This document shows, in pieces, positions 1 to 5,405 of a DNA stretch of 5,405 nucleotides. A program made the position numbers and the translations under genes. The first letter of the stretch is position 1, and each line of letters begins with the position of its first letter. The DNA is taken from assembly GCA_005878685.1 (NCBI GenBank), contig VBLN01000156.1, positions 1-5,405 of the forward strand, in the 5' to 3' direction. The notes beneath the pieces are model-generated. The model had not been told where the DNA came from, did no database searches, and saw only the letters and a list, made by a program, of their open reading frames with translations. Source of the stretch: Deltaproteobacteria bacterium (GTDB lineage Bacteria; Desulfobacterota; Binatia; UBA9968).

Positions 1-579
1 CCTGTCAAGATAGATATTGCGGGAGCTCAATGCCAGGCCATCCCTGTCCCGGACAGTCGGATGGCCCACAACCTCGACAGCAAAGTCTAGGTCCCGCACC
101 AGGCGCCGTATGATTTGGAGCTGTTGATAGTCTTTCTCTCCAAAAATCGCCACGTGGGGTCGCACGATGCTAAGAAGCTTTGCCACCACCGTCGCCACAC
201 CGCGGAAATGGCCCAGGCGGAAGCCTCCGCAGAGAAGCGGCGCCAATTTCTCCACGTCTACATAGGTTTGAAAGCCTTTAGGATACATTTCCTGTGCTGC
301 GGGGTGAAAGAGCATATCTACCCCCTCTTCTTCGAGCAGTTTGCAATCGCGCCCAAAGTCACGCGGATAAGCGGCAAAGTCCTCATGGGGAGCAAACTGC
401 GCGGGATTCACAAAGATTGACACAACCAGCCGATCGCCTCTCTTTCTTCCCTCCCGCACCAGGCTGAGGTGACCTTCGTGAAGAAATCCCATCGTGGGAA
501 CGAGAACGACACGCTTCCCGGTACAGCGTTCGGCCTCGCTCCAACTTCGCATCTCCTCAATGTGCTCGACTATGCGCAT
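1..579 (-). CDS. panC: Pantothenate synthetase PanC (pantoate-beta-alanine ligase), 3' part cut by window edge
   Basis: PanC joins pantoate and beta-alanine, using ATP through a pantoyl-adenylate intermediate, in the last step of cytoplasmic vitamin B5 synthesis. I translated the minus strand from ATG 579; 193 codons remain open to the left edge, so roughly the last 80-90 residues (family about 280) lie outside. The HIGH-type nucleotide-binding motif [10 protein letters not shown] is at residues 28-37 (His34, His37). It is followed by SIFVNPAQF (54-62), [13 protein letters not shown] (123-135), FGEKDYQQL (146-154) and DGLALSSRN (180-188), all PanC signatures. An in-frame TGA lies four codons before this ATG, which fixes it as the first possible ATG. 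The ribosome site is weak: GAGG only 3 nt before the start. The gene follows panB by 61 bp on the same strand and is probably co-transcribed with it. A 12-bp palindrome covers the start codon. Family assignment is essentially certain. Confidence 0.96.
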   Translation of the reverse strand, partial: MRIVEHIEEMRSWSEAERCTGKRVVLVPTMGFLHEGHLSLVREGRKRGDRLVVSIFVNPAQFAPHEDFAAYPRDFGRDCKLLEEEGVDMLFHPAAQEMYPKGFQTYVDVEKLAPLLCGGFRLGHFRGVATVVAKLLSIVRPHVAIFGEKDYQQLQIIRRLVRDLDFAVEVVGHPTVRDRDGLALSSRNIYLDR

Positions 580-581
580 AG
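570..581. repeat. 12-bp perfect palindrome over the panC start codon
   Basis: CTATGCGCATAG reads the same on both strands and contains the panC ATG (577-579 on the minus strand). It has no loop, so it would not make a good RNA hairpin; as DNA it could be a dimeric-protein site, or chance. No second copy was noticed in the window. Confidence 0.3.
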
Positions 582-640
582 CCCTCAGCGTTCAGCTCAA
601 ACACTTCTTTGCTGATTACCGATTGCCGAAAGCTTACTTC

Positions 641-1447
641 TCAATGGAACGAATGCTGCTCATCCGGGAATTTCCCTTCCCTGACCTCGGCAATAAAAGT
701 CTTGACCGCCTCAGACATGATCCCTTTTAGATCGGCATACTTTTTCACAAACTTGGGCGTGTACATGTCGAAGAGCCCCAGCATATCGTGAACCACCAGG
801 ACCTGCCCGTCGCAGTGCAATCCCGCACCGATGCCGATCGTGGGGATGGTGAGACGGCGAGTGACCTCTTGGCCCAAGTCCGCTGGAATCCCCTCCAAAA
901 CAATGGAGAAGGCGCCCGCCTCTTCCACCGAGAGGGCATCCGCCAGGACGGCATCTCTTTGCTTCTTGTCTTTCCCCTGGACTTTGTAGCCGCCGAATCG
1001 ATGAATCGACTGGGGAGTAAGTCCTACGTGCCCCATGACAGGTATGCCAATCTGGACGATCGCCTTGATGGTTTCAAGCATCGCAACGCCTCCCTCAATC
1101 TTAACGGCTTCTGCCCCTGCCTCTTGGAGGAATCTCCCGGCATTCTGCTTCGCCTGCTCAACGCTGACCTGATAGGATAGAAAGGGCATATCCGCGACGG
1201 TCAAAGCCCGCTCGGCTCCGCGGACCACGGCCTTCGTATGATAGATCATCTCCTCTAAAGTCACGGGTAGAGTGCTCTTTTGACCTTGAATGACAGAGCC
1301 GAGAGAATCTCCGACGAGGAGAATATCCACGCCCGCTGCATCCAGAATACGGCCAAAGGAGTAATCGTACGCGGTCAGCGCGGTGATTTTTTCTCCTCTT
1401 TGCTTCATCTTTATGATCTCAGGAACTGTCACTTTCGCTGGCATCAT
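641..1447 (-). CDS. panB: 3-methyl-2-oxobutanoate hydroxymethyltransferase PanB
   Basis: PanB transfers a hydroxymethyl group from 5,10-methylene-tetrahydrofolate to alpha-ketoisovalerate, giving ketopantoate, the first committed step of pantothenate synthesis. The 268-residue protein matches the usual family length (about 265-280). Visible signatures are TAYDYS (25-30), VGDSLG with metal-ligand Asp47 (45-50), VADMPF with Asp86 (84-89), VKIEGG with Glu118 (115-120), GHVGLTPQS (139-147) and LEGIP with probable catalytic Glu185 (184-188). The frame is open upstream to a TTG at 1519, but that 24-residue extension only translates a terminator-like hairpin and U-tract. ATG 1447, or the adjacent ATG 1444, sits behind a strong GGAGGT and gives the normal family N-terminus. 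The gene lies between the deoxynucleoside kinase (117 bp upstream) and panC (61 bp downstream). The preceding leader suggests attenuation control. Confidence 0.97.
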   Translation of the reverse strand: MMPAKVTVPEIIKMKQRGEKITALTAYDYSFGRILDAAGVDILLVGDSLGSVIQGQKSTLPVTLEEMIYHTKAVVRGAERALTVADMPFLSYQVSVEQAKQNAGRFLQEAGAEAVKIEGGVAMLETIKAIVQIGIPVMGHVGLTPQSIHRFGGYKVQGKDKKQRDAVLADALSVEEAGAFSIVLEGIPADLGQEVTRRLTIPTIGIGAGLHCDGQVLVVHDMLGLFDMYTPKFVKKYADLKGIMSEAVKTFIAEVREGKFPDEQHSFH

Positions 1448-1451
1448 TCTG

Positions 1452-1457
1452 ACCTCC
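1452..1457 (-). promoter_or_regulatory. Strong Shine-Dalgarno site of panB
   Basis: GGAGGT on the minus strand lies 4 nt before ATG 1447 and 7 nt before ATG 1444, and decides the panB start against the upstream TTG. It directly follows the U-tract of the terminator-like hairpin, so transcription that stops there never reaches the ribosome site. It is the only strong Shine-Dalgarno site found before any gene start in this window. Confidence 0.85.
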
Positions 1458-1493
1458 AAAAATAAAAAAGCCTCCCGGACAAAGCCGGAAGGC
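1458..1493 (-). terminator. Intrinsic terminator-like hairpin immediately upstream of panB
   Basis: On the minus strand GCCTTCCGG (1493-1485), a 6-nt loop (1484-1479) and CCGGGAGGC (1478-1470) form a 9-bp stem with one T-G wobble. It is followed at once by TTTTTTATTTTT (1469-1458). The plus strand has a C-A mismatch in the stem and no U-tract there, so the element is directional, reading the way of the kinase-panB-panC genes. It could simply end the kinase transcript. Its position against the panB ribosome site, with a competing hairpin overlapping its 5' arm, makes an attenuator more likely. The structure is seen in the sequence; its function is inferred. Confidence 0.8.
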
Positions 1494-1558
1494 CATTTTC
1501 TGGCCGAGACATGGTTCAAACCACGCCCGCGTCAGATCCTTTTTGGCGTCCGTCTCAG
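1458..1558 (-). promoter_or_regulatory. Candidate structured leader (attenuator or riboswitch-like) of panB-panC
   Basis: In RNA order on the minus strand, CUGAGAC (1558-1552) can pair with GUCUCGG (1510-1504): 7 bp with one U-G wobble. This closes a domain of about 41 nt. Inside it ACGCC (1549-1545) pairs with GGCGU (1527-1523), and GGU/ACC make a small hairpin with a UUGA loop near 1522-1513. Then GGCCA (1505-1501) pairs with UGGCC (1495-1491) over a GAAAA loop, sharing 3 nt with the 5' arm of the terminator hairpin and 2 nt with the closing stem. That is the usual nested aptamer, antiterminator and terminator order. A conserved 'pan' RNA motif is known upstream of panB operons in Firmicutes, Chloroflexi and Deltaproteobacteria; I could not establish whether this is one. 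No clear separate promoter was seen in the gap, so the RNA may arise by read-through from the kinase gene. Confidence 0.5.
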
Positions 1559-1564
1559 TCCAGT

Positions 1565-2209
1565 CTACCTGGATCCAAGCGGTATGTAGTGCTGCGTCCC
1601 CGAACCCATGTTATTGATTTCTTTGATCAAGTCAGCCAGATCCTTGCTGCTCGAAACGAAATCAATCTCCGAAGTATTCACCACTAAAAGAGGCGTCTCG
1701 TCGTAGTGAAAGAAAAACCGATTATAAGCCTGAGCCACATCTTTCAGATATTCGAGGGTTACGCTTTTTTCATAACTCTTATCTCTCTTTTTGATCCTTT
1801 TGTAAAGGATCTCGGGCCGGGCTTGAAGATAGACAACCAGATCAGGCTTCGGCACCCTGGGATCCAAAAGCTCGTAGAGCTGCTGATAGAGAGAGAGTTC
1901 CTCACTGCTTAGGGTTAGGGTAGCGAAGATTTTATCCTTAGCGAACAGATAATCGGCAACGGTATTCTGATTGAAGAGATCCTGCTGACTCAGCTCTCTC
2001 TGCTGTTGGTAGCGACTCAGAAGAAAAAATATCTGATTTTGGAAGGCATAAGTCTCCGGATCTTCGTAAAATTTGACCAGAAAGGGATTGTCCTCCACTT
2101 TCTCAAAGATAGAACGGGCCTGAAACTCATTGGCGATCATTTTGGCCAGGCTTGTCTTCCCCACCCCAATCGGTCCTTCGACGACTAAATATTTTTTCTT
2201 CGCGGTCAT
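1565..2209 (-). CDS. Deoxynucleoside kinase (deoxyadenosine/deoxyguanosine kinase family)
   Basis: A cytoplasmic P-loop kinase expected to phosphorylate a deoxynucleoside at the 5' position for nucleotide salvage. The 214-residue protein opens with a Walker A loop, GPIGVGKTS (12-20). EDNPFL and FYEDPETYAFQNQ follow (39-57), typical of the bacterial dGK/dAK group. The ADYLFAKDKIFA segment (85-96) occupies the place of the family's conserved acidic-Arg motif, and a basic lid, KRIKKRDKSYE (137-147), completes the fold. Substrate preference (dA, dG or dC) cannot be read from the sequence. The ATG at 2209 has no Shine-Dalgarno site, only a short A-rich lead-in. The reading direction and spacing suggest it heads a unit with panB and panC; why a salvage kinase sits with pantothenate genes is unclear. 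Sampled 60-base lines are AT-richer than the other genes (about 33-48% GC). Confidence 0.9.
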   Translation of the reverse strand: MTAKKKYLVVEGPIGVGKTSLAKMIANEFQARSIFEKVEDNPFLVKFYEDPETYAFQNQIFFLLSRYQQQRELSQQDLFNQNTVADYLFAKDKIFATLTLSSEELSLYQQLYELLDPRVPKPDLVVYLQARPEILYKRIKKRDKSYEKSVTLEYLKDVAQAYNRFFFHYDETPLLVVNTSEIDFVSSSKDLADLIKEINNMGSGTQHYIPLGSR

Positions 2210-2220
2210 TTTGAAGGCTG

Positions 2221-2249
2221 AATGTACACAAACGCGCCTTCATTGTCCA
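2221..2249 (-). promoter_or_regulatory. Candidate sigma70-type promoter of the deoxynucleoside kinase gene
   Basis: On the minus strand TGGACA (2249-2244; 5 of 6 to TTGACA) and TACATT (2226-2221; 4 of 6 to TATAAT) are separated by exactly 17 bp. The predicted start near 2214 leaves only about 5 nt before the ATG at 2209, matching the lack of a ribosome site there. The match is by eye only. Confidence 0.5.
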
Positions 2250-2257
2250 GTTTATGT

Positions 2258-2263
2258 TATATT
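2258..2263 (+). promoter_or_regulatory. Candidate -10 box of nagZ, placed for a leaderless transcript
   Basis: TATATT (5 of 6 to TATAAT) ends 6 nt before the nagZ ATG at 2270, so transcription would begin about at the A of the start codon. No good -35 box exists at the proper distance. That position falls inside the opposing kinase promoter, so the two promoters would compete for polymerase. Confidence 0.35.
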
Positions 2264-2269
2264 TACTCG

Positions 2270-3343
2270 ATGCGCGAGTTAAGACAGAAGATCGGCCAGA
2301 TGATCATGATCGGCCTCCAGGGAGAGGAACTGTCTCAGGAAGAAAAACGTCTTGTCAAGAATTTTTCCTTCGGCGGATTCATCCTCTTCAGCCACAACCT
2401 CAAAGAACCGAAGCAGATCCTATCCCTGTGCGGATCGCTCTGGAAACTCAATCAAACCCCACCGCTGATCGCCATCGACCAGGAGGGTGGAAGGGTTCAC
2501 CGTTTGCCTCCACCCTTCACTCACTTTCCACCTGCGGCCGTTCTGGGTCGAACAGGAAACGCCGGCCTTGCATACAAAGCCGGTTTAGCGACAGCGCGCG
2601 AGTTATCCGCCGTGGGAATCAATCTCAACTTCGCCCCCGTGCTGGATGTCCATTCCAATCCCAACAACCCGGTCATCGGAGATCGTGCACTGAGTTCCGA
2701 GCCTGAGCAAGTGACTCAGCTCGGATGGTCCATGATCCAAGGATTAAGAGCCGGCGGAGTTATCCCTTGTGCCAAGCACTTTCCCGGACATGGGGATACG
2801 GCACAAGACTCACACCTGGAACTTCCGGTCGTAAAGAAAGATAGGGCTGCCTTAAAGTCCCTTGAGCTCCCGCCTTTCATCCATACCTGCCGAAACCAGG
2901 TAGAATCTCTGATGACCGCTCACGTCCTTTATCCCTCTTTCGATTCTGACCACCCGGCGACACTTTCCTACGCGATTGTCGCCAACCTGCTGCGCCATGA
3001 GATTGACTATGAAGGGGTGGTTTTCAGCGACGACTTGGAGATGAAGGCAATCAGCCAGAACTACTCGTTAGAAAATGCGGTCTCTCTCGCGATCCAGGCT
3101 GGGATAGATGTGCTCCTATTCTGTCACCAAAAGGAGACAGCCGTCACAGCCTTTGAGTTCCTGTACCGAGAGGCTGAGAAGAAAGAGATCAAGACAAGGG
3201 TGGAAGAGAGCTGTGAGAGAGTCCAAAAGCTCAAGCGGCGCTTTCTCAAATCCTTCACGGGCGCCCATCCGGGGGCGGTTGAAGACTCTATCAGTCTACT
3301 GGATCATCGAAAAATCGTTGACGAGATTCACGGTAGTTTATAG
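2270..3343 (+). CDS. nagZ: Beta-N-acetylglucosaminidase NagZ (glycoside hydrolase family 3)
   Basis: NagZ removes N-acetylglucosamine from GlcNAc-anhydroMurNAc-peptides in the cytoplasm during peptidoglycan recycling. In several Gram-negatives its product is also the inducer of AmpC beta-lactamase. From ATG 2270 the protein has 357 residues, the normal single-domain length. It shows IDQEGGRV (69-76), the GDR segment (137-139), KHFPGHGDT (169-177) with the general acid/base dyad DSH (Asp180, His182), and VFSDDLEMKAI (251-261) with probable nucleophile Asp254. The frame is open from an ATG at 2222, but those 16 extra residues match neither the family N-terminus nor a signal peptide and overlap the opposing promoter. 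MRELRQKIGQM is the usual NagZ beginning. There is no Shine-Dalgarno site. The gene is divergent from the kinase (60-bp gap) and its 3' end overlaps gshA by 16 bp. A tail of about 30 residues follows the last conserved helix. Confidence 0.95.
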   Translation: MRELRQKIGQMIMIGLQGEELSQEEKRLVKNFSFGGFILFSHNLKEPKQILSLCGSLWKLNQTPPLIAIDQEGGRVHRLPPPFTHFPPAAVLGRTGNAGLAYKAGLATARELSAVGINLNFAPVLDVHSNPNNPVIGDRALSSEPEQVTQLGWSMIQGLRAGGVIPCAKHFPGHGDTAQDSHLELPVVKKDRAALKSLELPPFIHTCRNQVESLMTAHVLYPSFDSDHPATLSYAIVANLLRHEIDYEGVVFSDDLEMKAISQNYSLENAVSLAIQAGIDVLLFCHQKETAVTAFEFLYREAEKKEIKTRVEESCERVQKLKRRFLKSFTGAHPGAVEDSISLLDHRKIVDEIHGSL

Positions 3344-4671
3344 GCGCTGTACTCGATCAGCTTCTTGATGTCGTGCTCCAGCTCTCCCTCCCACTTCTCC
3401 ACCAGCATATCTGCCGGACATTTTCCCTGAGAAAGTAAGTCGCGCAGAGGTTTTAAATAAATCGTCTCATCGTCTCCGTTCCCGTTGAGAACCCGCTGTC
3501 GCTTCAAACCCTCCCAGGCGATTTCCAACAGTTCTCTAGCGAGATCCAACAAGGTAAAACGGCGGATGCGCGCTTTCAGGGCGTAGCGGTGGGAGTCATG
3601 GTAGAGTTCCATTCTCTCATCCCAAGACCACCCTTTCACGAGATCCCATGCCGCCTGAAGACAATCGGCCTCGTAAAGTACACCCTTGATCAAGGCGGGC
3701 AGCGCCGGCATCAGCTCCGGTGGCTGGCTATCGACGCAACGAATCTCCATGTAGCGTTTGATTCTCACTTCCGGAAAGAGCGTCGTCAGATGGAGTTCCC
3801 AATCCTCAATCGTGGCGTGGTGGCCCTGGTGGCCATGAGTCAAATAGTGGCGAAACGGAATGCCAGTAAAATCGACGTAATCTCCGTTGCGGATAATGAA
3901 GTACATCGGCACATCAAGAGCATAGTCCGCATAGTGGCTGAAGCTGACGTCCGGAGCGAATGCGAAGGGCAGCATGCCGCTTCGGTCGTTGTCCGTTCGA
4001 GTCCAGATGTGTTCGCGAAAGCTCCTAAATCCGTTCAGCGTCCCCTCGGAGATCGGAGAATTAGCGAACATGGCGCCGAGGATCGGCACCAGTCCCATGG
4101 AGGTGCGGAATTTGGTCATCGCATCGTTCTCGTCTCCATAATCGATATTGGCTTGAACGGTGGCGGTCTGCTTCATCATCCGATGACCCATGGTCCCTAC
4201 CTTCTGCATGTAAGGAGCCATAATCCGGTAGCGTTTCTTCGGCACCCACTCGATCTCTTCCAGACGGCTGACGGGTTGAATACCCAAGCCCAGAAAAACC
4301 ACATCCAGCTTCTCCGTCACCTGCAGCAGCTCGCGAATATGCCGTGTGAATTCCGCGTGCGTGCAATGGATATCCTCGCAAGGCTCGCCGCTCAGCTCGA
4401 TCTGTCCCCCAGGCTCCAAGGTGACCTGGGCCTTCTCCCTGACCAGAGCGATGATGTGGCCGTCTTCTTCCACAGGCTCCCAGCCGTGCCGCTCAACCAG
4501 CTCCTTGAGGATGAACTCGACTCCGCGCCGACCGGAGTACGGAATCGCCTTGGCGCTCCGCCGCTCGATCCCCACCTTTTCATACTCGGTTCCGACGCGC
4601 CACTTGTCGCGCGCTTTGCCTGAGTCATGAAAAAATGCCTCCAGCTCTTCTTTCTTATTGATGATGGGCAT
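3328..4671 (-). CDS. gshA: Glutamate-cysteine ligase, plant-type (GCS2 family)
   Basis: The enzyme makes gamma-glutamylcysteine from glutamate, cysteine and ATP, the first and limiting step of glutathione synthesis, in the cytoplasm. The 447-residue length fits the plant/alphaproteobacterial class rather than the E. coli class. Signatures in order are WRVGTEYEK (24-32), LEPGGQIELSGEP (85-97), an acidic/His stretch at 99-111, the QANIDYGDE segment (173-181), MFANSPISEG (201-210), WTRTDNDRSG (223-232), ALDVPMYF (251-258), DWELHLTTLFPEVR (290-303) and KRYMEIR (305-311). A His-rich loop, HGHQGHH (279-285), precedes the last block. The ATG at 4671 lies within the end of mtnA (17-bp overlap, different frame) and has no Shine-Dalgarno site, which suggests translational coupling. 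No gshB is in the window. Some GCS2 relatives make other gamma-glutamyl compounds (EgtA in ergothioneine synthesis), but the full motif set favours GshA. Confidence 0.92.
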   Translation of the reverse strand: MPIINKKEELEAFFHDSGKARDKWRVGTEYEKVGIERRSAKAIPYSGRRGVEFILKELVERHGWEPVEEDGHIIALVREKAQVTLEPGGQIELSGEPCEDIHCTHAEFTRHIRELLQVTEKLDVVFLGLGIQPVSRLEEIEWVPKKRYRIMAPYMQKVGTMGHRMMKQTATVQANIDYGDENDAMTKFRTSMGLVPILGAMFANSPISEGTLNGFRSFREHIWTRTDNDRSGMLPFAFAPDVSFSHYADYALDVPMYFIIRNGDYVDFTGIPFRHYLTHGHQGHHATIEDWELHLTTLFPEVRIKRYMEIRCVDSQPPELMPALPALIKGVLYEADCLQAAWDLVKGWSWDERMELYHDSHRYALKARIRRFTLLDLARELLEIAWEGLKRQRVLNGNGDDETIYLKPLRDLLSQGKCPADMLVEKWEGELEHDIKKLIEYSAYKLP

Positions 4672-5405
4672 AAGCGCGAATGTTTTGATTAAAGGGAGCC
4701 GTAATCACGCCTTTCTCCGTGATGATGGCCGATATCAAGTCGTGGGTGGTGATATCGAAGGCCGGGTTTAAGATTCGCACTCCGCGCGGCGTGACGGCAT
4801 GACCGAAGATATGGGAGATCTCACGTGGATTTCTCTGTTCGATAGGAACCTCTGCTCCCGATGGACACTTAAGATCAATGGATGAAGTCGGCCCAGCGAC
4901 GTAAAAGGGGATGCCATGCCGGCGGGCCAGAACCGCGAGTCCATAGGTTCCGATCTTGTTGGCCACGTCACCGTTTGCAGCCACCCGATCACACCCTACG
5001 ATAACGGCATCGACTTTGCCGTGCTGCATGAGGTAACCCGCCATACTGTCGGTCAGAAGCGTGACCGGGATTTTGTCTTTTTTCAGCTCCCAAGCCGTGA
5101 GACGCGACCCTTGAAGAAAGGGCCGGGTCTCGTCGACAAGAACCTCAACCTCCTTACCCGCCTCTTTCATGGCTCGGATCACGCCTAAGGCTGTGCCATA
5201 GCCGGCGGTCGCCAGCGCTCCGGCGTTGCAATGAGTCAGGATGCGGGTCGCATTTCCAAGCAGCTTAGCACCAAATTTTCCTAACAGCCGATTGGCCGCA
5301 ATGTCCTCATCATAAATCTTCTGCGCCTCCTGTTTAAGAAGCTGCTTGACTGTCTCCACTCCCAGGTTTCTCTTCTCTATGTAAACCCTGCGCATGCGTT
5401 CCAGA
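4655..5405 (-). CDS. mtnA: S-methyl-5-thioribose-1-phosphate isomerase MtnA, 5' part cut by window edge
   Basis: MtnA converts methylthioribose-1-phosphate to methylthioribulose-1-phosphate in the methionine salvage pathway. The frame is open through the right edge: the codons before ATG 5395 read L-E-R, so that ATG is internal, and about 100 N-terminal residues are missing from a family of about 345. Counting from ATG 5395, LTHCNAGALAT (53-63) carries catalytic Cys56 and VGCDRVAANGDVANKIGTY (133-151) carries catalytic Asp136. The 80-residue distance equals that between Cys160 and Asp240 of the Bacillus subtilis enzyme. VDETRPFLQGSRLTAWEL (87-104) and PAFDITTHDLI (211-221) are also typical and separate it from the related eIF2B-type proteins. 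The residue before the Asp is Cys where many homologues have Ala. The TAA end overlaps gshA by 17 bp. Confidence 0.95.
   Translation of the reverse strand, partial: LERMRRVYIEKRNLGVETVKQLLKQEAQKIYDEDIAANRLLGKFGAKLLGNATRILTHCNAGALATAGYGTALGVIRAMKEAGKEVEVLVDETRPFLQGSRLTAWELKKDKIPVTLLTDSMAGYLMQHGKVDAVIVGCDRVAANGDVANKIGTYGLAVLARRHGIPFYVAGPTSSIDLKCPSGAEVPIEQRNPREISHIFGHAVTPRGVRILNPAFDITTHDLISAIITEKGVITAPFNQNIRAYAHHQ

Noticed and set aside
115..420. A 101-codon open frame on the plus strand at the left edge
   Set aside because: It is the shadow of panC, whose conserved motifs run continuously on the minus strand through this stretch.
580..640. Search of the panB-panC gap for a terminator or promoter
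   Set aside because: Only an imperfect tandem of two 7-mers (GGCAATC/GGTAATC on the minus strand) was seen. There is no U-tract hairpin and no convincing promoter, so the two genes are treated as one unit.
788..1180. A 130-codon open frame on the plus strand, antisense to panB
   Set aside because: panB has all its family motifs on the other strand. The antisense product has no recognisable domain and no ribosome site was seen.
1909..1920. TTAGGGTTAGGG, two copies of a telomere-like repeat
   Set aside because: It falls in the kinase gene, where the opposite strand encodes Thr-Leu-Thr-Leu. Two copies inside a coding region are best explained by chance.
2222..2269. A 16-residue N-terminal extension of NagZ starting at ATG 2222
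   Set aside because: It is not a signal peptide or a family segment, has no ribosome site, and overlaps the likely opposing promoter. The normal NagZ start is at 2270.
3589..4623. A 344-codon open frame on the plus strand, antisense to gshA
   Set aside because: It lies wholly inside the clearly recognised gshA, its product (rich in His, Arg and Leu) resembles no family I know, and long antisense frames are common opposite GC-richer genes.

Overview
This window looks like ordinary chromosomal DNA of a bacterium, probably Gram-negative. Two genes point that way: a cytoplasmic NagZ-type glucosaminidase (peptidoglycan recycling) and a plant-type glutamate-cysteine ligase (glutathione synthesis). 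Gene density is high, base composition is moderate (GC-richer in gshA, AT-richer in the deoxynucleoside kinase gene), and there are no mobile elements, CRISPR arrays, tRNAs or rRNAs. The order kinase-panB-panC recalls Deltaproteobacteria, Nitrospirota or NC10-like lineages. That placement is inference from gene content and is weak.

Layout from left to right. A leftward (minus-strand) vitamin and nucleotide group occupies 1-2209: a P-loop deoxynucleoside kinase (1565-2209), panB (641-1447) and panC (1-579, its C-terminal part beyond the left edge). PanB and PanC are two steps of pantothenate (coenzyme A precursor) synthesis. A 117-bp gap between the kinase and panB holds the most interesting non-coding structure here. 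It contains a possible closed stem-loop domain, a small hairpin, and then a strong intrinsic-terminator-like hairpin with a U-tract that abuts the panB Shine-Dalgarno sequence. It reads like a transcription attenuator or riboswitch leader controlling panBC.

At 2210-2269 a short divergent promoter region separates the kinase from nagZ (2270-3343, plus strand). Both flanking genes lack a Shine-Dalgarno sequence, and the best -10 boxes would give transcripts with almost no leader. nagZ runs tail-to-tail into gshA (3328-4671, minus strand) with a 16-bp overlap. Upstream of gshA on the same strand, and overlapping it by 17 bp, is mtnA (4655-5405, N-terminal part beyond the right edge), an enzyme of methionine salvage. 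mtnA-gshA therefore forms a tight two-gene sulfur-metabolism unit.

All the proteins belong to known families with intact signature motifs where these are visible. I found no undescribed protein system. The candidate novelty is regulatory: the panB leader RNA, and secondarily the leaderless-type divergent promoter pair. No gene-free stretch exceeds 300 bases.
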